A stretch of 64,000 nucleotides of DNA from the NCBI RefSeq assembly GCF_014762705.1, contig NZ_JABURL010000046.1, positions 1 through 64,000 on the forward strand. Direction: 5' to 3'. How positions within the stretch are numbered: position 1 is the first letter of the stretch; every line of letters begins with the position of its first letter. The position numbers and the translations under genes are program-made. The notes beneath the pieces are model-generated. The model was not told the origin of the DNA. It saw nothing but the letters and a program-made list of their open reading frames with translations, and searched no databases. Source of the DNA: Cyclobacterium sp. Lineage in GTDB: Bacteria; Bacteroidota; Bacteroidia; Cytophagales; Cyclobacteriaceae. Positions 35,102 to 43,175 of the stretch are shown here, in pieces.

Positions 35102-36301
35102 TTATATTTTTAAGCGGAGATTTTTCTTCTCCAGCCAGCCTGTAATCAGAATAATAACAAGGGCATATACCAGGGATTTTAACAAACCAGGCAAACCTGT
35201 CCTGACAATCAGGGGTAGTACCCAGCCGCTGAGAGACAACAGCCCGTAATGAATATAAGGCAACAAATAGCAAGTAAGGGTACTCGTGCCTGCTGGTTTT
35301 ATCCAGGCGAACCAGTCTTTCCGCTTTTTTATTTCTACCAGCCAAATCAAAAAGCCGTAGGAAGCCATGCTAATGCCAATGCAGATCAAAACCCAGGAGG
35401 GAGATGACCCGATTTTATGGATTCCCCAAAGCGGCCTGGTAACAATACCCAGAAGTATTCCGGTAATTGAAAGGGATGCCAATACCAACCAGAAAAAGCC
35501 CTGCTTACCCTCGTTGTAGTAACTCCTGTAATACAGGCTGACCAGCATGCCGGAAATAGCAAAAGCCGGCGTGGCTCCATCATCTATCAACCAAAAATAA
35601 GGTTTGACCCCACTCAGGAATTCAAGCAGGTTTAACTTGGAAAGGGAACTGAACAACAGACAAGAAAAAAAAGCCAGCCAAACCAGGGACAATTTCCCCT
35701 TGCTGGCTATATATACCAGGGATGCAATCAAATAGGCCCAGCCAATCAACCCCAAAATACCCCACCAATAAATGTCCATCCATTTCGGATCAGCCAAATC
35801 CCCTCCTTTATAAACGATGGCCAGGAAGACTAGTATCAGCCAACCCAGGGATTTCCCTGCTGTTTTGACACTGCTTTTAACGGATTTTGAATAATCCAGC
35901 CAAATCAGGAAAAAGGCAAGGGTGAGTAAAATCTGCCAGACCGGTTTGGCCAAAAGGCTAGCTCCCTCCTGATAGTTTTCCAAATTGACGTGGAAAAGAC
36001 CCATGATCAATAGGGCCAGGGATCTGGACAATACATGGAGCAAAACTTCCTTGTTGGTAGCTCCCTTTTTCCAACGGTTTTCAATGGCCAGCGGAATAGA
36101 TAGGCCGACAATAAACAAAAAGGCCGGAAAAACCACATCAGACAAGCCCATTCCATCCACCCCTGCCGGCACATGCTTCAACCATTCAGGCACTCCTTTC
36201 AATGTCCAAAGGTCATTGACAAAGATCATGAGCATCATGGTCAATGCACGAAAAACATCTATGGCATGGTTTCGGGATTTTTGGGTGGCAGCCTGAACCA
36301 T
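35102..36301 (-). CDS. Membrane acyltransferase of the HGSNAT/NagX type, second copy
   Basis: This 399-residue membrane protein has about ten hydrophobic segments and the same family opening as the other copy: HAIDVFRALTMMLMIFVND and GLSDVVFPAFLFIVGLSIPL. In place of the His-bearing WHGLT motif it reads VDGMGLSDVVF, so the proposed acetyl-carrier histidine is absent at that position. The copies share the fold but little close identity, so they are old paralogues with perhaps different substrates or a lost activity in this one. It lies 24 bases upstream of the GH20 gene and 12 bases after the cupin gene, in one operon. Confidence 0.82.
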   Translation of the reverse strand: MVQAATQKSRNHAIDVFRALTMMLMIFVNDLWTLKGVPEWLKHVPAGVDGMGLSDVVFPAFLFIVGLSIPLAIENRWKKGATNKEVLLHVLSRSLALLIMGLFHVNLENYQEGASLLAKPVWQILLTLAFFLIWLDYSKSVKSSVKTAGKSLGWLILVFLAIVYKGGDLADPKWMDIYWWGILGLIGWAYLIASLVYIASKGKLSLVWLAFFSCLLFSSLSKLNLLEFLSGVKPYFWLIDDGATPAFAISGMLVSLYYRSYYNEGKQGFFWLVLASLSITGILLGIVTRPLWGIHKIGSSPSWVLICIGISMASYGFLIWLVEIKKRKDWFAWIKPAGTSTLTCYLLPYIHYGLLSLSGWVLPLIVRTGLPGLLKSLVYALVIILITGWLEKKNLRLKI

Positions 36302-36313
36302 TTTTTACGGTAC

Positions 36314-36826
36314 TTATTTGCGTTCGAAATCGTCCTGAACCCGTACAATATCGCTTTCATCTGAGGGGTTTTGCGGATCTGTATGCATCCATATCTCTGC
36401 TACCATGCCCCAATTTTCCAACCCTACCAGCCGGTGCCTTTCCCCTTGCTTCAGCCGCACCGACTGTCCAGTTTCCATGGGTTTTAAAGAACCCTCCTCA
36501 TTTGTTTCACTCCTGATGATTCCTCCCTCCCCTGCGATCAATTTCCAGATTTCAGCCCTGCGATGGTGGTATTGCCATGAAAGACGCTTCCCGGGTCCTA
36601 CCAGTAAAATTTTGGGGCTTAACTTGTTTTTCAGTTGTTCAGGCGTCAATTCCACTTCAGGGAAAAACTTTTTCTTAAAGGAATTGATCTGATTTTCATC
36701 TATGACGAAAAAACCACCCCATGGCCGTTCTTTATCCTTGCTGACTACTTTGAAACCTTCCCCTTCCAGTGACTTTTCAACTGTGCTGAAAATCTCTTCT
36801 TTGGATAATTGTTTTTCTATTTTCAT
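36314..36826 (-). CDS. Cupin protein, phosphomannose isomerase type II-like
   Basis: This is a 170-residue soluble protein. After a 50-residue N-terminal arm comes a RPWGGFFVIDE segment near residue 34 (the R/KPWG start typical of type II mannose-6-phosphate isomerase cupins), then a cupin barrel with SWQYHHRRAEIWKLIAGEG near residue 84 (metal-binding histidines and glutamate) and GERHRLVGLENWGMVAEIW near 127. It is short compared with bifunctional ManC-type enzymes and lacks the nucleotidyl-transferase half. A role in isomerising a phosphorylated sugar, perhaps a hexosamine or mannose phosphate, fits its neighbours but is inference. It is separated from the ROK gene by 75 AT-rich bases. Confidence 0.8.
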   Translation of the reverse strand: MKIEKQLSKEEIFSTVEKSLEGEGFKVVSKDKERPWGGFFVIDENQINSFKKKFFPEVELTPEQLKNKLSPKILLVGPGKRLSWQYHHRRAEIWKLIAGEGGIIRSETNEEGSLKPMETGQSVRLKQGERHRLVGLENWGMVAEIWMHTDPQNPSDESDIVRVQDDFERK

Positions 36827-36901
36827 TGCAGATTATATGATTCGATCAAACGAAAATTACTTTTCGGTTCATAAAATTTTCAAAAGATAATAAATTTATT
36901 T

Positions 36902-37759
36902 TCAGTTTTCATTATGAATACTTGCCGCGCCTATCATTGCCGCTTTTTCACCAAGCCTGCTGATTAAAAGTTCGGGGCCGGAACCGAAATCCTGCAAAAT
37001 CCTTTTGACTTCAGGAAGAAAGTAGGCCGCCGCCTTCACCATGTTCCCTCCCAATATCACCTTATCAATTTTCCTGCTTTCCTGTTGGAGTAAAATAAGA
37101 TCCGCCAGGTGCCCGGCAAATACCCTGAGTTTTGCCAGCGTATCCTCCCGGGTTTGCTGATTGGTCAATAAGTCCTTTAATCCATGCACTTCTATTCCAA
37201 AATGCACTTTGGCCCATTTGGTAAAAAAAGAAGTACTCAAATAATCCTCGGCTATTCCCCCTTTGAAAGGAATAGACCAAATGGCCCCATCTTCAGCAAA
37301 TTTCCCGGACTTAAAAGCTCCACCCAATCCTGTACCAAGCGTAATCCCCATCAGGTTGGTATTCCCTGGCCAGCCAGCTGCATGGGCCTCACCTTGCAAA
37401 AAAGCTGCAGCATCGTTAATAAAAGCAATATTATCCACCGGAAGCCCTAACCTGTCAGCAAGAGTTAATTTCACATTCACCTGATATAGAGACAGGTATT
37501 TTCCTTGTTCTAAAATCAGGGAAACCCCATTTTCATAATCAAAGGGAGCGGGCATGGCAATACCCAGCAGGGTATGTTTTGAAATACCCAGGGATTGTAT
37601 ACATTGGCCCCAGGCTCCCAATATTTCTTCTTTTGTGCCTAAAGAATTCACTGGCTCCCTGGCCACATCTGCATCGTCAATGGTCATTCCATTTTGCAGG
37701 ATTCCCGCACTGATATGGGATCCGCCAATATCTATACCAACAATCTGTTTCATTTTCAT
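36902..37759 (-). CDS. ROK-family sugar kinase lacking the zinc-binding motif
   Basis: This 285-residue cytoplasmic kinase belongs to the ROK family (glucose, N-acetylglucosamine or related sugars). The phosphate motif IVGIDIGGSHISAG opens the protein, the catalytic loop is IAFINDAAAF near residue 112, and the adenosine motif LGTGLGGAF lies near residue 142. The usual ExGH and the Cys-rich zinc cluster that follow in most ROK kinases are replaced by IPFKGGIAEDYLS, with no Cys in that region. It may thus be a fast-evolving or differently stabilised kinase. It lies between the TPR lipoprotein and the cupin, upstream of the GH20/NagX genes. Confidence 0.87.
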   Translation of the reverse strand: MKMKQIVGIDIGGSHISAGILQNGMTIDDADVAREPVNSLGTKEEILGAWGQCIQSLGISKHTLLGIAMPAPFDYENGVSLILEQGKYLSLYQVNVKLTLADRLGLPVDNIAFINDAAAFLQGEAHAAGWPGNTNLMGITLGTGLGGAFKSGKFAEDGAIWSIPFKGGIAEDYLSTSFFTKWAKVHFGIEVHGLKDLLTNQQTREDTLAKLRVFAGHLADLILLQQESRKIDKVILGGNMVKAAAYFLPEVKRILQDFGSGPELLISRLGEKAAMIGAASIHNEN

Positions 37760-37765
37760 CCTGCT

Positions 37766-39310
37766 TTATTTTGGTCTAAGGACATCTTTGAATTTTTGCA
37801 GTTCATGAAACTGTAAAAATTCCCTATCAGCAGCAGCCCTTTTTCTCAAAAAATCACTTCTTACCACGGCTTTTCCCAGATTTTCGTATAATTTCTCCAC
37901 TTCCCCGTTCCGTGCAGCGACCAGGGCCAATCCATAAAAAGGAAAACCGTTGGACATGTTTTGGATGGCGCTTTCTTCAAATTTAACTGTGGCATTGTAA
38001 TAATCCTTGGCCAGTAAATTGGCCAGGCCCTGATTAAACAGGTTGATGGGATTACTTTCCGCTTTGTTTAAATGGATAGCGGCCAAGCGGTAATCCCCAT
38101 TAAAAATGGAGACCGCTCCCAGGGCTGCTTCATATTTTTTCGTCAGTTGATCCGATCGGGTCAGGGCCAATGCCCTGTAGAAATTATTGTATGCACTGAA
38201 TTTGTCTCCCCAAAGCCAAAATACCAAACCCAGGTTGTATACAGCATGTGGATTTTCAAAAAAAGCATTTGAACGATTCAAAGCGAATAAGGCATTTTCC
38301 AAAAACAGGTTTTTATTCTTTGTATCGGTAACCCGGTTGGCCTGATTCAAAAATACCACTCCCAGATTGTTATATACCATTGGACTGGGGTACACTTCTT
38401 CCATTGCCCTGAGGAGTGCCTCCTGCTCAGCCCAGCCTGGTTCCTTGCTAACGGCAATTGCCAATCCTTTTTCACTTAATGTATCTGCCGGCACTGTCCC
38501 CTGCCGGATATTCCTCGCCAGGATGGAACGTTGGATCTCAGAAACCTCTATGCCCTTGTTACCATAATGTTTTCCATAATCAACTTCAAACCAGCTTAGC
38601 ACTTCCCTGTTGATTTCTATATAATGTGGCAAACCTTCCATCTTCCACTTTTTGAAGCTCCAATCTCCGGGACCTTTCAAAGCTTCTAAAAATGGAGCTT
38701 TTTCAGTGTAAGGCAAATTGCTATAGGCAGCCAACATATCTCCCAACACTTTCCAACCATCTGCCATCATCCCCATTGACTCTGGGGAGTCAATGGCAAC
38801 CTCAGCCCCCAGAACAGGGAATTCCTCCTGACCCCGGTATTGCCCAATTTGAGCCAAAGAAGCGGTAGTAATAATTCCCCGCGTCAGTAATTCTTCAGGT
38901 GCCCTACCTTCAATTTCCTGTCTTCCCTTACTTATTGCTGATGTAGCATACAAGGCCCCATTTTCCATTCCTTCAGAAAAGGGCATACTAAACCTACCCC
39001 TGATCTCAACTTTAGCATGTGGATCAAGGCTGTCTCCACTGACGATTAAGCCCTTATCAAATTTATAGCTTTCATTACCATAGTTATAAATAAGATTAAC
39101 TTCGTAAAGCTCATTTTTTCGGATACTAGCATTGGGAAGGCTGACCATCAAATCAAATCTAACCGAATCTCCCAAACGCTCTAATATTTTTGGCTGAATT
39201 TCAATTTTTTGATTATCAGGTTTTTTTATAACTTGGGCCTGTTTACAGGAATAGGAAATCAAAACAGCAAATATTATATTTACAGCAACACTTTTTTTTA
39301 TAACAATCAT
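37766..39310 (-). CDS. TPR-repeat lipoprotein of the amino-sugar cluster
   Basis: This is a 514-residue lipoprotein, with a signal ending LISYSC (Cys22 as the likely lipidated residue). Residues 30-150 form a beta-rich domain and residues 290-500 at least five tetratricopeptide-like repeats (ALLRAMEEVYPSPMVYNNLGVV, AVYNLGLVFWLWGDKFSAYN, PFYGLALVAARNGEVEKLYENLG). It ends six bases before the ROK kinase start, so they are in one operon. Unlike SusD it has no SusD signature and there is no SusC next to it. It is likely a periplasmic or outer-membrane scaffold for the hexosamine enzymes, but its role is unproven. Confidence 0.75.
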   Translation of the reverse strand: MIVIKKSVAVNIIFAVLISYSCKQAQVIKKPDNQKIEIQPKILERLGDSVRFDLMVSLPNASIRKNELYEVNLIYNYGNESYKFDKGLIVSGDSLDPHAKVEIRGRFSMPFSEGMENGALYATSAISKGRQEIEGRAPEELLTRGIITTASLAQIGQYRGQEEFPVLGAEVAIDSPESMGMMADGWKVLGDMLAAYSNLPYTEKAPFLEALKGPGDWSFKKWKMEGLPHYIEINREVLSWFEVDYGKHYGNKGIEVSEIQRSILARNIRQGTVPADTLSEKGLAIAVSKEPGWAEQEALLRAMEEVYPSPMVYNNLGVVFLNQANRVTDTKNKNLFLENALFALNRSNAFFENPHAVYNLGLVFWLWGDKFSAYNNFYRALALTRSDQLTKKYEAALGAVSIFNGDYRLAAIHLNKAESNPINLFNQGLANLLAKDYYNATVKFEESAIQNMSNGFPFYGLALVAARNGEVEKLYENLGKAVVRSDFLRKRAAADREFLQFHELQKFKDVLRPK

Positions 39311-39379
39311 AGGTTAATCAGGTTATTATCAATATGTTGTTCTTTCAAATGGTTTCTGTACTTTAAACAAGTATTTAAT

Positions 39380-39598
39380 ATGGAAAAGATAAAATTATTC
39401 TTTCAGGAAAGGGCCTTTGGGGTTTGTTCAAAATTAGGCGAAAAACTTCATTTCCCCATCGATAGTATCCGCTTGTTTTTTATTTACAGCTCGTTTATTA
39501 CTCTGGGTTCACCAATAATCATTTACGTAAGTTTGGCCATGACCATGAAGCTTCGGAAATATTTTCGCAGAATGAACAACCCCATTTTATTTGACTAG
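39380..39598 (+). CDS. Short PspC-like membrane protein
   Basis: This is a 72-residue protein starting at the ATG at 39380. FGVCSKLGEKLHFPIDSIRLFF resembles the start of PspC domains ('GVCAGLAEYFGIDPTLVRLLF'), and SSFITLGSPIIIYVSLAMTM is a single membrane segment of the matching kind. PspC-family proteins take part in envelope stress signalling, but this form is only the domain itself. Its stop codon overlaps the stop codon of the convergent glycosyltransferase by a shared CTAG. An upstream in-frame start exists but has no family similarity. Confidence 0.7.
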   Translation: MEKIKLFFQERAFGVCSKLGEKLHFPIDSIRLFFIYSSFITLGSPIIIYVSLAMTMKLRKYFRRMNNPILFD

Positions 39599-40605
39599 GT
39601 TAACTGTGTAAATTTCCTTTTTCCAAATAAATAGTATTGGAAAATAATCGAAAAAATCTGCCTTGATTTTTCGGATTTCAAACTTTTTGTCCTGGATATT
39701 TTCAATCCTCCTATTTCCTTCCTTTTTTTTCCAAAATCCAAATACGCCATTGCTACAGCCTTGCCATGGGGCCAGCCCTTGGTAAATAAAAGATGGATCA
39801 TAGCGGCACAGTCCAATAAAAACCTCAACCATATCACCTGCAAAAACCCGGAAACCGTCAAATTATTGTACAGCATGTAAAGGCTATTCCGGAAATTGAG
39901 GTAAGTTTTAAACGGATTAACTTCAGACAAAGTCCCCCCGCCCAAATGGTAAACTTTTGTTTCACTGCAACAATGTATTTGAAAACCTTCCGTCCTCATC
40001 CTCCAACACAGATCAATTTCTTCCATATGTGAAAAAAAATGCGGGTTAAACCCTCCAAAATCATGAAAAAGGGCCGCTTTCACACAAAAACATGCCCCTG
40101 AGGCCCAATCCACCGGGGTGGATTCGTCATACTGACCCTGATCCATTTCAAGGGTGTGAAGCAGCCTACCCCTGCAGAAGGGGTATCCCATACTATCCAG
40201 ATAACCTCCCGCTGCCCCGGCATAATCGAAAGAACCCATTCTGCCCAAAGAAAGGATTTTGGGTTGGCAAACGGCAACCTGAGGCCGCAGGGCCATGTAT
40301 TGGATCAATTTCTCGTCCCATTGCGGCTCTACGGTAACATCAGAGTTCAATAAAATATAAAACTCGTAGTCCCCTTTTAACTTGTCCAAACCCAGGTTGT
40401 AGCCTTTGCTATATCCGTGATTTTCTTTCAGGAGTACCAATTTAATCTCCGGGAAATGACTTAGCAAATAATCTACCGAACCATCGCAACTCCCATTGTC
40501 TACAATAATTATTTCATAAACCGAGTCATTGTATACCTGAGGAAGGTATTTTTTCAACATACCTTTCCCATTGAAATTCAAAATTACAATGGCAGCTTTT
40601 TTCAT
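39595..40605 (-). CDS. GT2 family glycosyltransferase
   Basis: This is a 336-residue inverting glycosyltransferase. IVILNFNGKGMLKKYLP and IIIVDNGSCDGSVDYLL are the nucleotide-sugar binding region of GT2 enzymes, LLNSDVTVEP near residue 87 holds the DxD-like metal site, and GACFCVKAALFHDFGGFNP with EEIDLCWRMRTEGF near 192 is the acceptor-side ED signature typical of rhamnosyl-type transferases. A possible membrane-proximal stretch follows (LLDCAAMIHLLF). Its start overlaps the YbaB stop by one base (TAATG), so the two are translationally coupled, but there is no other cell-surface polysaccharide gene here. Confidence 0.9.
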   Translation of the reverse strand: MKKAAIVILNFNGKGMLKKYLPQVYNDSVYEIIIVDNGSCDGSVDYLLSHFPEIKLVLLKENHGYSKGYNLGLDKLKGDYEFYILLNSDVTVEPQWDEKLIQYMALRPQVAVCQPKILSLGRMGSFDYAGAAGGYLDSMGYPFCRGRLLHTLEMDQGQYDESTPVDWASGACFCVKAALFHDFGGFNPHFFSHMEEIDLCWRMRTEGFQIHCCSETKVYHLGGGTLSEVNPFKTYLNFRNSLYMLYNNLTVSGFLQVIWLRFLLDCAAMIHLLFTKGWPHGKAVAMAYLDFGKKRKEIGGLKISRTKSLKSEKSRQIFSIIFQYYLFGKRKFTQLT

Positions 40606-40937
40606 TAGACCATGTTTCCGAAATCCATGCCCGGAATATTCGGCATCATTCCTGCCGTGGCAGCGCTCATTTTTTCCTTGATTTTAACATCGATATTTTC
40701 CAGGGCTTTATTGGTAGCACCAACGATCAAATCCTTCATCATATCTTTGTCCTTCTCATTGATCAGTGAAGGGTCGATTTCTATATCCAACACCTTTCTA
40801 TCACCATTGACAATCACTTTCACCATTCCGGCTCCTACTTCTCCCTCGGCCCTTAAATGAACAAGTTGGGCCTGGGTCTCTTTGATTTTCGCCTGGGCTT
40901 CCTTGACCTTGTTCATCATACTCATGATATCTAGCAT
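40605..40937 (-). CDS. ybaB: YbaB/EbfC family nucleoid-associated protein
   Basis: This is a 110-residue DNA-binding protein that forms a dimer and coats the nucleoid. It shows the family pattern: a long N-terminal helix (MMNKVKEAQAKIKETQAQL), the central VNGDRKVLDIEIDPSL strand pair near residue 43, and a C-terminal helix KDLIVGATNKALENIDVKIKEKM. The methionine-rich tail MMPNIPGMDFGNMV is typical of the Bacteroidota version. A promoter with a TATATTTG box lies 24 bases upstream. The downstream GT2 gene is coupled by a one-base overlap. Confidence 0.93.
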   Translation of the reverse strand: MLDIMSMMNKVKEAQAKIKETQAQLVHLRAEGEVGAGMVKVIVNGDRKVLDIEIDPSLINEKDKDMMKDLIVGATNKALENIDVKIKEKMSAATAGMMPNIPGMDFGNMV

Positions 40938-40960
40938 ATATATTTTGTTTGAATGTTATA

Positions 40961-40968
40961 CAAATATA
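40961..40968 (-). promoter_or_regulatory. Candidate -7 element for ybaB
   Basis: On the minus strand TATATTTG matches TAnnTTTG exactly, with TTG trinucleotides about 10 and 16 bases upstream. The start codon is 24 bases downstream. Confidence 0.5.
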
Positions 40969-41143
40969 ATTTTTTTTGCAACGGCAATCTAAATCTGATT
41001 GGGAATTTAATTTTTGGATAAATTCCATCTGCCGTATTTTATATTAAGAATAAAATTCTAATACCATAATCGAACCTTATTTTTAAGTATTACGTAATAA
41101 TATTAATATATCCCAACTATTTACCACCTGGATTTTACGAATT

Positions 41144-41437
41144 ATGGAAACACTCGAAAAAGAGGTCATGGTTTTAGAAAAGGAGCAGGTATTGGGGCTC
41201 CGTTTTTCAACGGCTGATGTTTTATCTGAGGAGGCATCAATCAAACAACGTTATCTCGATTTGCAAAGGTCCCAGATTTTAGGCAACATCTCCCGGGGAA
41301 AGGTTTGGATATATTTTGAAACAGCAGAAAAGCAAGCTTTCAAAATTTACACCACCATCTGGGCAGTAGGAGACAGGTTCATATCCTTGAAAAGAGGTAT
41401 CACCATTCCCATTGGCTCCATTTACAAAATTGACTGA
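41144..41437 (+). CDS. Conserved small protein of unknown function
   Basis: This is a 97-residue soluble protein with no signal peptide. It ends in a compact strand-rich segment: KVWIYFETAEKQAFKIYTTIW, then VGDRFISLKRGITIPIGSIYKI. This half is recognisable as a short family that I recall from Bacteroidota genomes, usually as a stand-alone gene; the name of the family is not known to me. The N-terminal half is charged and helical. It converges on hisS with only two bases between stop codons, so the pair shares 3' sequence. No regulatory site was seen apart from an AT-rich upstream region. Confidence 0.7.
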   Translation: METLEKEVMVLEKEQVLGLRFSTADVLSEEASIKQRYLDLQRSQILGNISRGKVWIYFETAEKQAFKIYTTIWAVGDRFISLKRGITIPIGSIYKID

Positions 41438-41439
41438 AT

Positions 41440-42825
41440 TTATTCCATTGTGGGATTTTTTACTTCAGAAATCACCCTTTCCAAAGAAAGGGTTTCTTGT
41501 TTTCCCGTTTTCATGTTTTTTAAACTTATCGTTTCATTGGACAATTCTTCCGCCCCCAGAATGGCTACAAAAGGAATATTCTTTTTGTCCGCATAATTGA
41601 ATTGTTTTTTGATTTTTACCAGATCAGGATAAATTTCAGCGGCTATTCCTGCTTCCCTAAGCGTAGCCAGTATTTTCAAGCCTTTATTCCTTTCCATCTC
41701 CCCAAAACAAGCCAGCATTACCTGTGTACTTTCTTTTTGTTGTACGGGAAACATATCCAAAGCATCCAGAACATCGTAAAGCCTGTCCACCCCAAAGGAA
41801 AAACCCACGCCGGAAATGCCTGGCAGACCGAAAACCCCCGTAAGGTTATCATACCTTCCCCCCCCACTCACAGATCCTATCTGAACCCCATCAACTTTGA
41901 CTTCAAAAATAGCTCCTGTATAATAGGAAAGCCCCCGTGCCAATACCGGATCGAAAACCACATGTTTTTCATTTCCTCCCAGCATGGCAAAGAATGCCAG
42001 TACTTCTTCCATTTCTTCCAGGCCTTTCCTTCCGACAGAACTTTGAGCCAGGTACTCCTTGAAAAATTGCAGTCTTTCAAAATTACTTTTATGGTTTGTT
42101 TCCAGGACCGGGCTTAATGCAGCTATCGCTTCTTTGGAAAAACCTTTTTGAAAAAGTTCCTCGCTTACTTTCTCCCATCCAATTTTATCCAGCTTGTCAA
42201 TTGCCACGCACAAATCACCTTCTTTGCCCGTTTCTCCGATGACCTCAGCCATTCCGGAAAGAATCTTCCGGTTATTGATTTTGATGGCATAATCCATCAG
42301 ACCAAATTTGGCAAAAACCTGTTTGATCATCACTAAAATTTCGGCTTCACAAATCAGGCTATCTGTTCCCACCACATCTGCATCACATTGATAAAACTCC
42401 CTGTACCTTCCTTTCTGGGGTCGGTCAGCACGCCACACAGGCTGCACCTGAAAACGCTTAAAAGGATATGTGATTTCATTTTGATGCATGACCACATACC
42501 TGGCAAAAGGCACTGTAAGATCATACCTCAGGCCCTTTTCAGCTATTTTTGGGAGCACATTTCGTTCTCCTTCATTAAAATCATCTTTTGATACTTTTTT
42601 AAGGAATTCCCCGCTATTCAGCACTTTAAACAAAAGTTGATCCCCTTCCTCCCCATATTTACCAGTAAGCGTAGACAGGTTTTCCATGGCAGGAGTTTCC
42701 AATTGTTGGTATCCAAACAATTTAAATACCTCTTTGATGGTGTCGAAAATATAATTCCTACGGGCCATCTCTGCAGGATCAAAGTCCCTCATCCCTTTTG
42801 GTATACTTGGTTTTTGTTTGCTCAT
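41440..42825 (-). CDS. hisS: Histidyl-tRNA synthetase
   Basis: This 461-residue class II tRNA synthetase attaches histidine to its tRNA. Motif 1 lies near residue 45, YDLTVPFARYV near residue 99 is a HisRS block, PKGRYREFYQCDADVVG near 135 is motif 2, and ARGLSYYTGAIFEVKVDG near 310 is the HisA block that binds histidine. GVGFSFGVDRL near 341 is motif 3. Length is normal. A TAACTTTG box 17 bases upstream gives it a very short leader. Confidence 0.97.
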   Translation of the reverse strand: MSKQKPSIPKGMRDFDPAEMARRNYIFDTIKEVFKLFGYQQLETPAMENLSTLTGKYGEEGDQLLFKVLNSGEFLKKVSKDDFNEGERNVLPKIAEKGLRYDLTVPFARYVVMHQNEITYPFKRFQVQPVWRADRPQKGRYREFYQCDADVVGTDSLICEAEILVMIKQVFAKFGLMDYAIKINNRKILSGMAEVIGETGKEGDLCVAIDKLDKIGWEKVSEELFQKGFSKEAIAALSPVLETNHKSNFERLQFFKEYLAQSSVGRKGLEEMEEVLAFFAMLGGNEKHVVFDPVLARGLSYYTGAIFEVKVDGVQIGSVSGGGRYDNLTGVFGLPGISGVGFSFGVDRLYDVLDALDMFPVQQKESTQVMLACFGEMERNKGLKILATLREAGIAAEIYPDLVKIKKQFNYADKKNIPFVAILGAEELSNETISLKNMKTGKQETLSLERVISEVKNPTME

Positions 42826-42841
42826 GCTGATAAAATTTGCC

Positions 42842-42849
42842 CAAAGTTA
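42842..42849 (-). promoter_or_regulatory. Candidate -7 element for hisS
   Basis: On the minus strand TAACTTTG matches TAnnTTTG. The predicted start point lies about ten bases before the ATG. No -33 TTG was found at the normal distance. Confidence 0.4.
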
Positions 42850-42947
42850 AAAAATTAAATAAGGATATGGAGGTCAATAGGCCCTTTATTGCTCAGGCCT
42901 ATCAACTTCTTTTACCAATAGTTAAGGGTTTTTAATGATATTTTATT

Positions 42948-42955
42948 TACCTTTG
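42948..42955 (+). promoter_or_regulatory. Candidate -7 element for the small basic protein gene
   Basis: TACCTTTG matches TAnnTTTG exactly and is followed by CCG, a context common at strong Bacteroidota promoters. It lies 38 bases before the start codon. Confidence 0.5.
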
Positions 42956-42993
42956 CCGTTCATTTTCAGGAACGAAACAAAATAAAAAATAAA

Positions 42994-43143
42994 ATGGCTG
43001 TTACTACTTTAAAAAGAAAACTAAAAAGAAAAAGACAGGCTCAAAATGCCAGGATTCTAAAAATCAAACAGTTGAGTGCTAAGCCTGTGATTAAAAACGT
43101 GGATGTTGAGGAAATTAAAAAGGGATTTTCCAAAAAAAAATAA
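42994..43143 (+). CDS. Very small basic conserved protein
   Basis: This is a 49-residue protein: it begins MAVTTLKRKLKRKRQAQNAR, contains QLSAKPVIKNVDVEEIKKGF, and ends in four charged residues. About a third of it is Lys or Arg, mostly in the first half. The PVIKNVD-EEIK segment is a pattern I recall from a short family conserved across Bacteroidota, usually called hypothetical; ribosome or RNA binding is plausible from composition alone. It has its own promoter box and terminator, so it is a complete monocistronic gene. At 50 codons it is easily missed. Confidence 0.7.
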   Translation: MAVTTLKRKLKRKRQAQNARILKIKQLSAKPVIKNVDVEEIKKGFSKKK

Positions 43144-43153
43144 ATTGAATTTA

Positions 43154-43171
43154 ACCCAGCTGCGGCTGGGT
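43154..43171 (+). terminator. Terminator of the small basic protein gene
   Basis: ACCCAGC-TGCG-GCTGGGT is a perfect 7-bp hairpin ten bases after the stop codon, followed by a T-rich tract (ACTTTTATATTTTT). Confidence 0.75.
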
Positions 43172-43175
43172 ACTT

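Noticed and set aside
34983-35345. A 120-codon leftward frame across the GH20/acyltransferase junction.
   Set aside because: It overlaps both real genes in another frame and has no family features.
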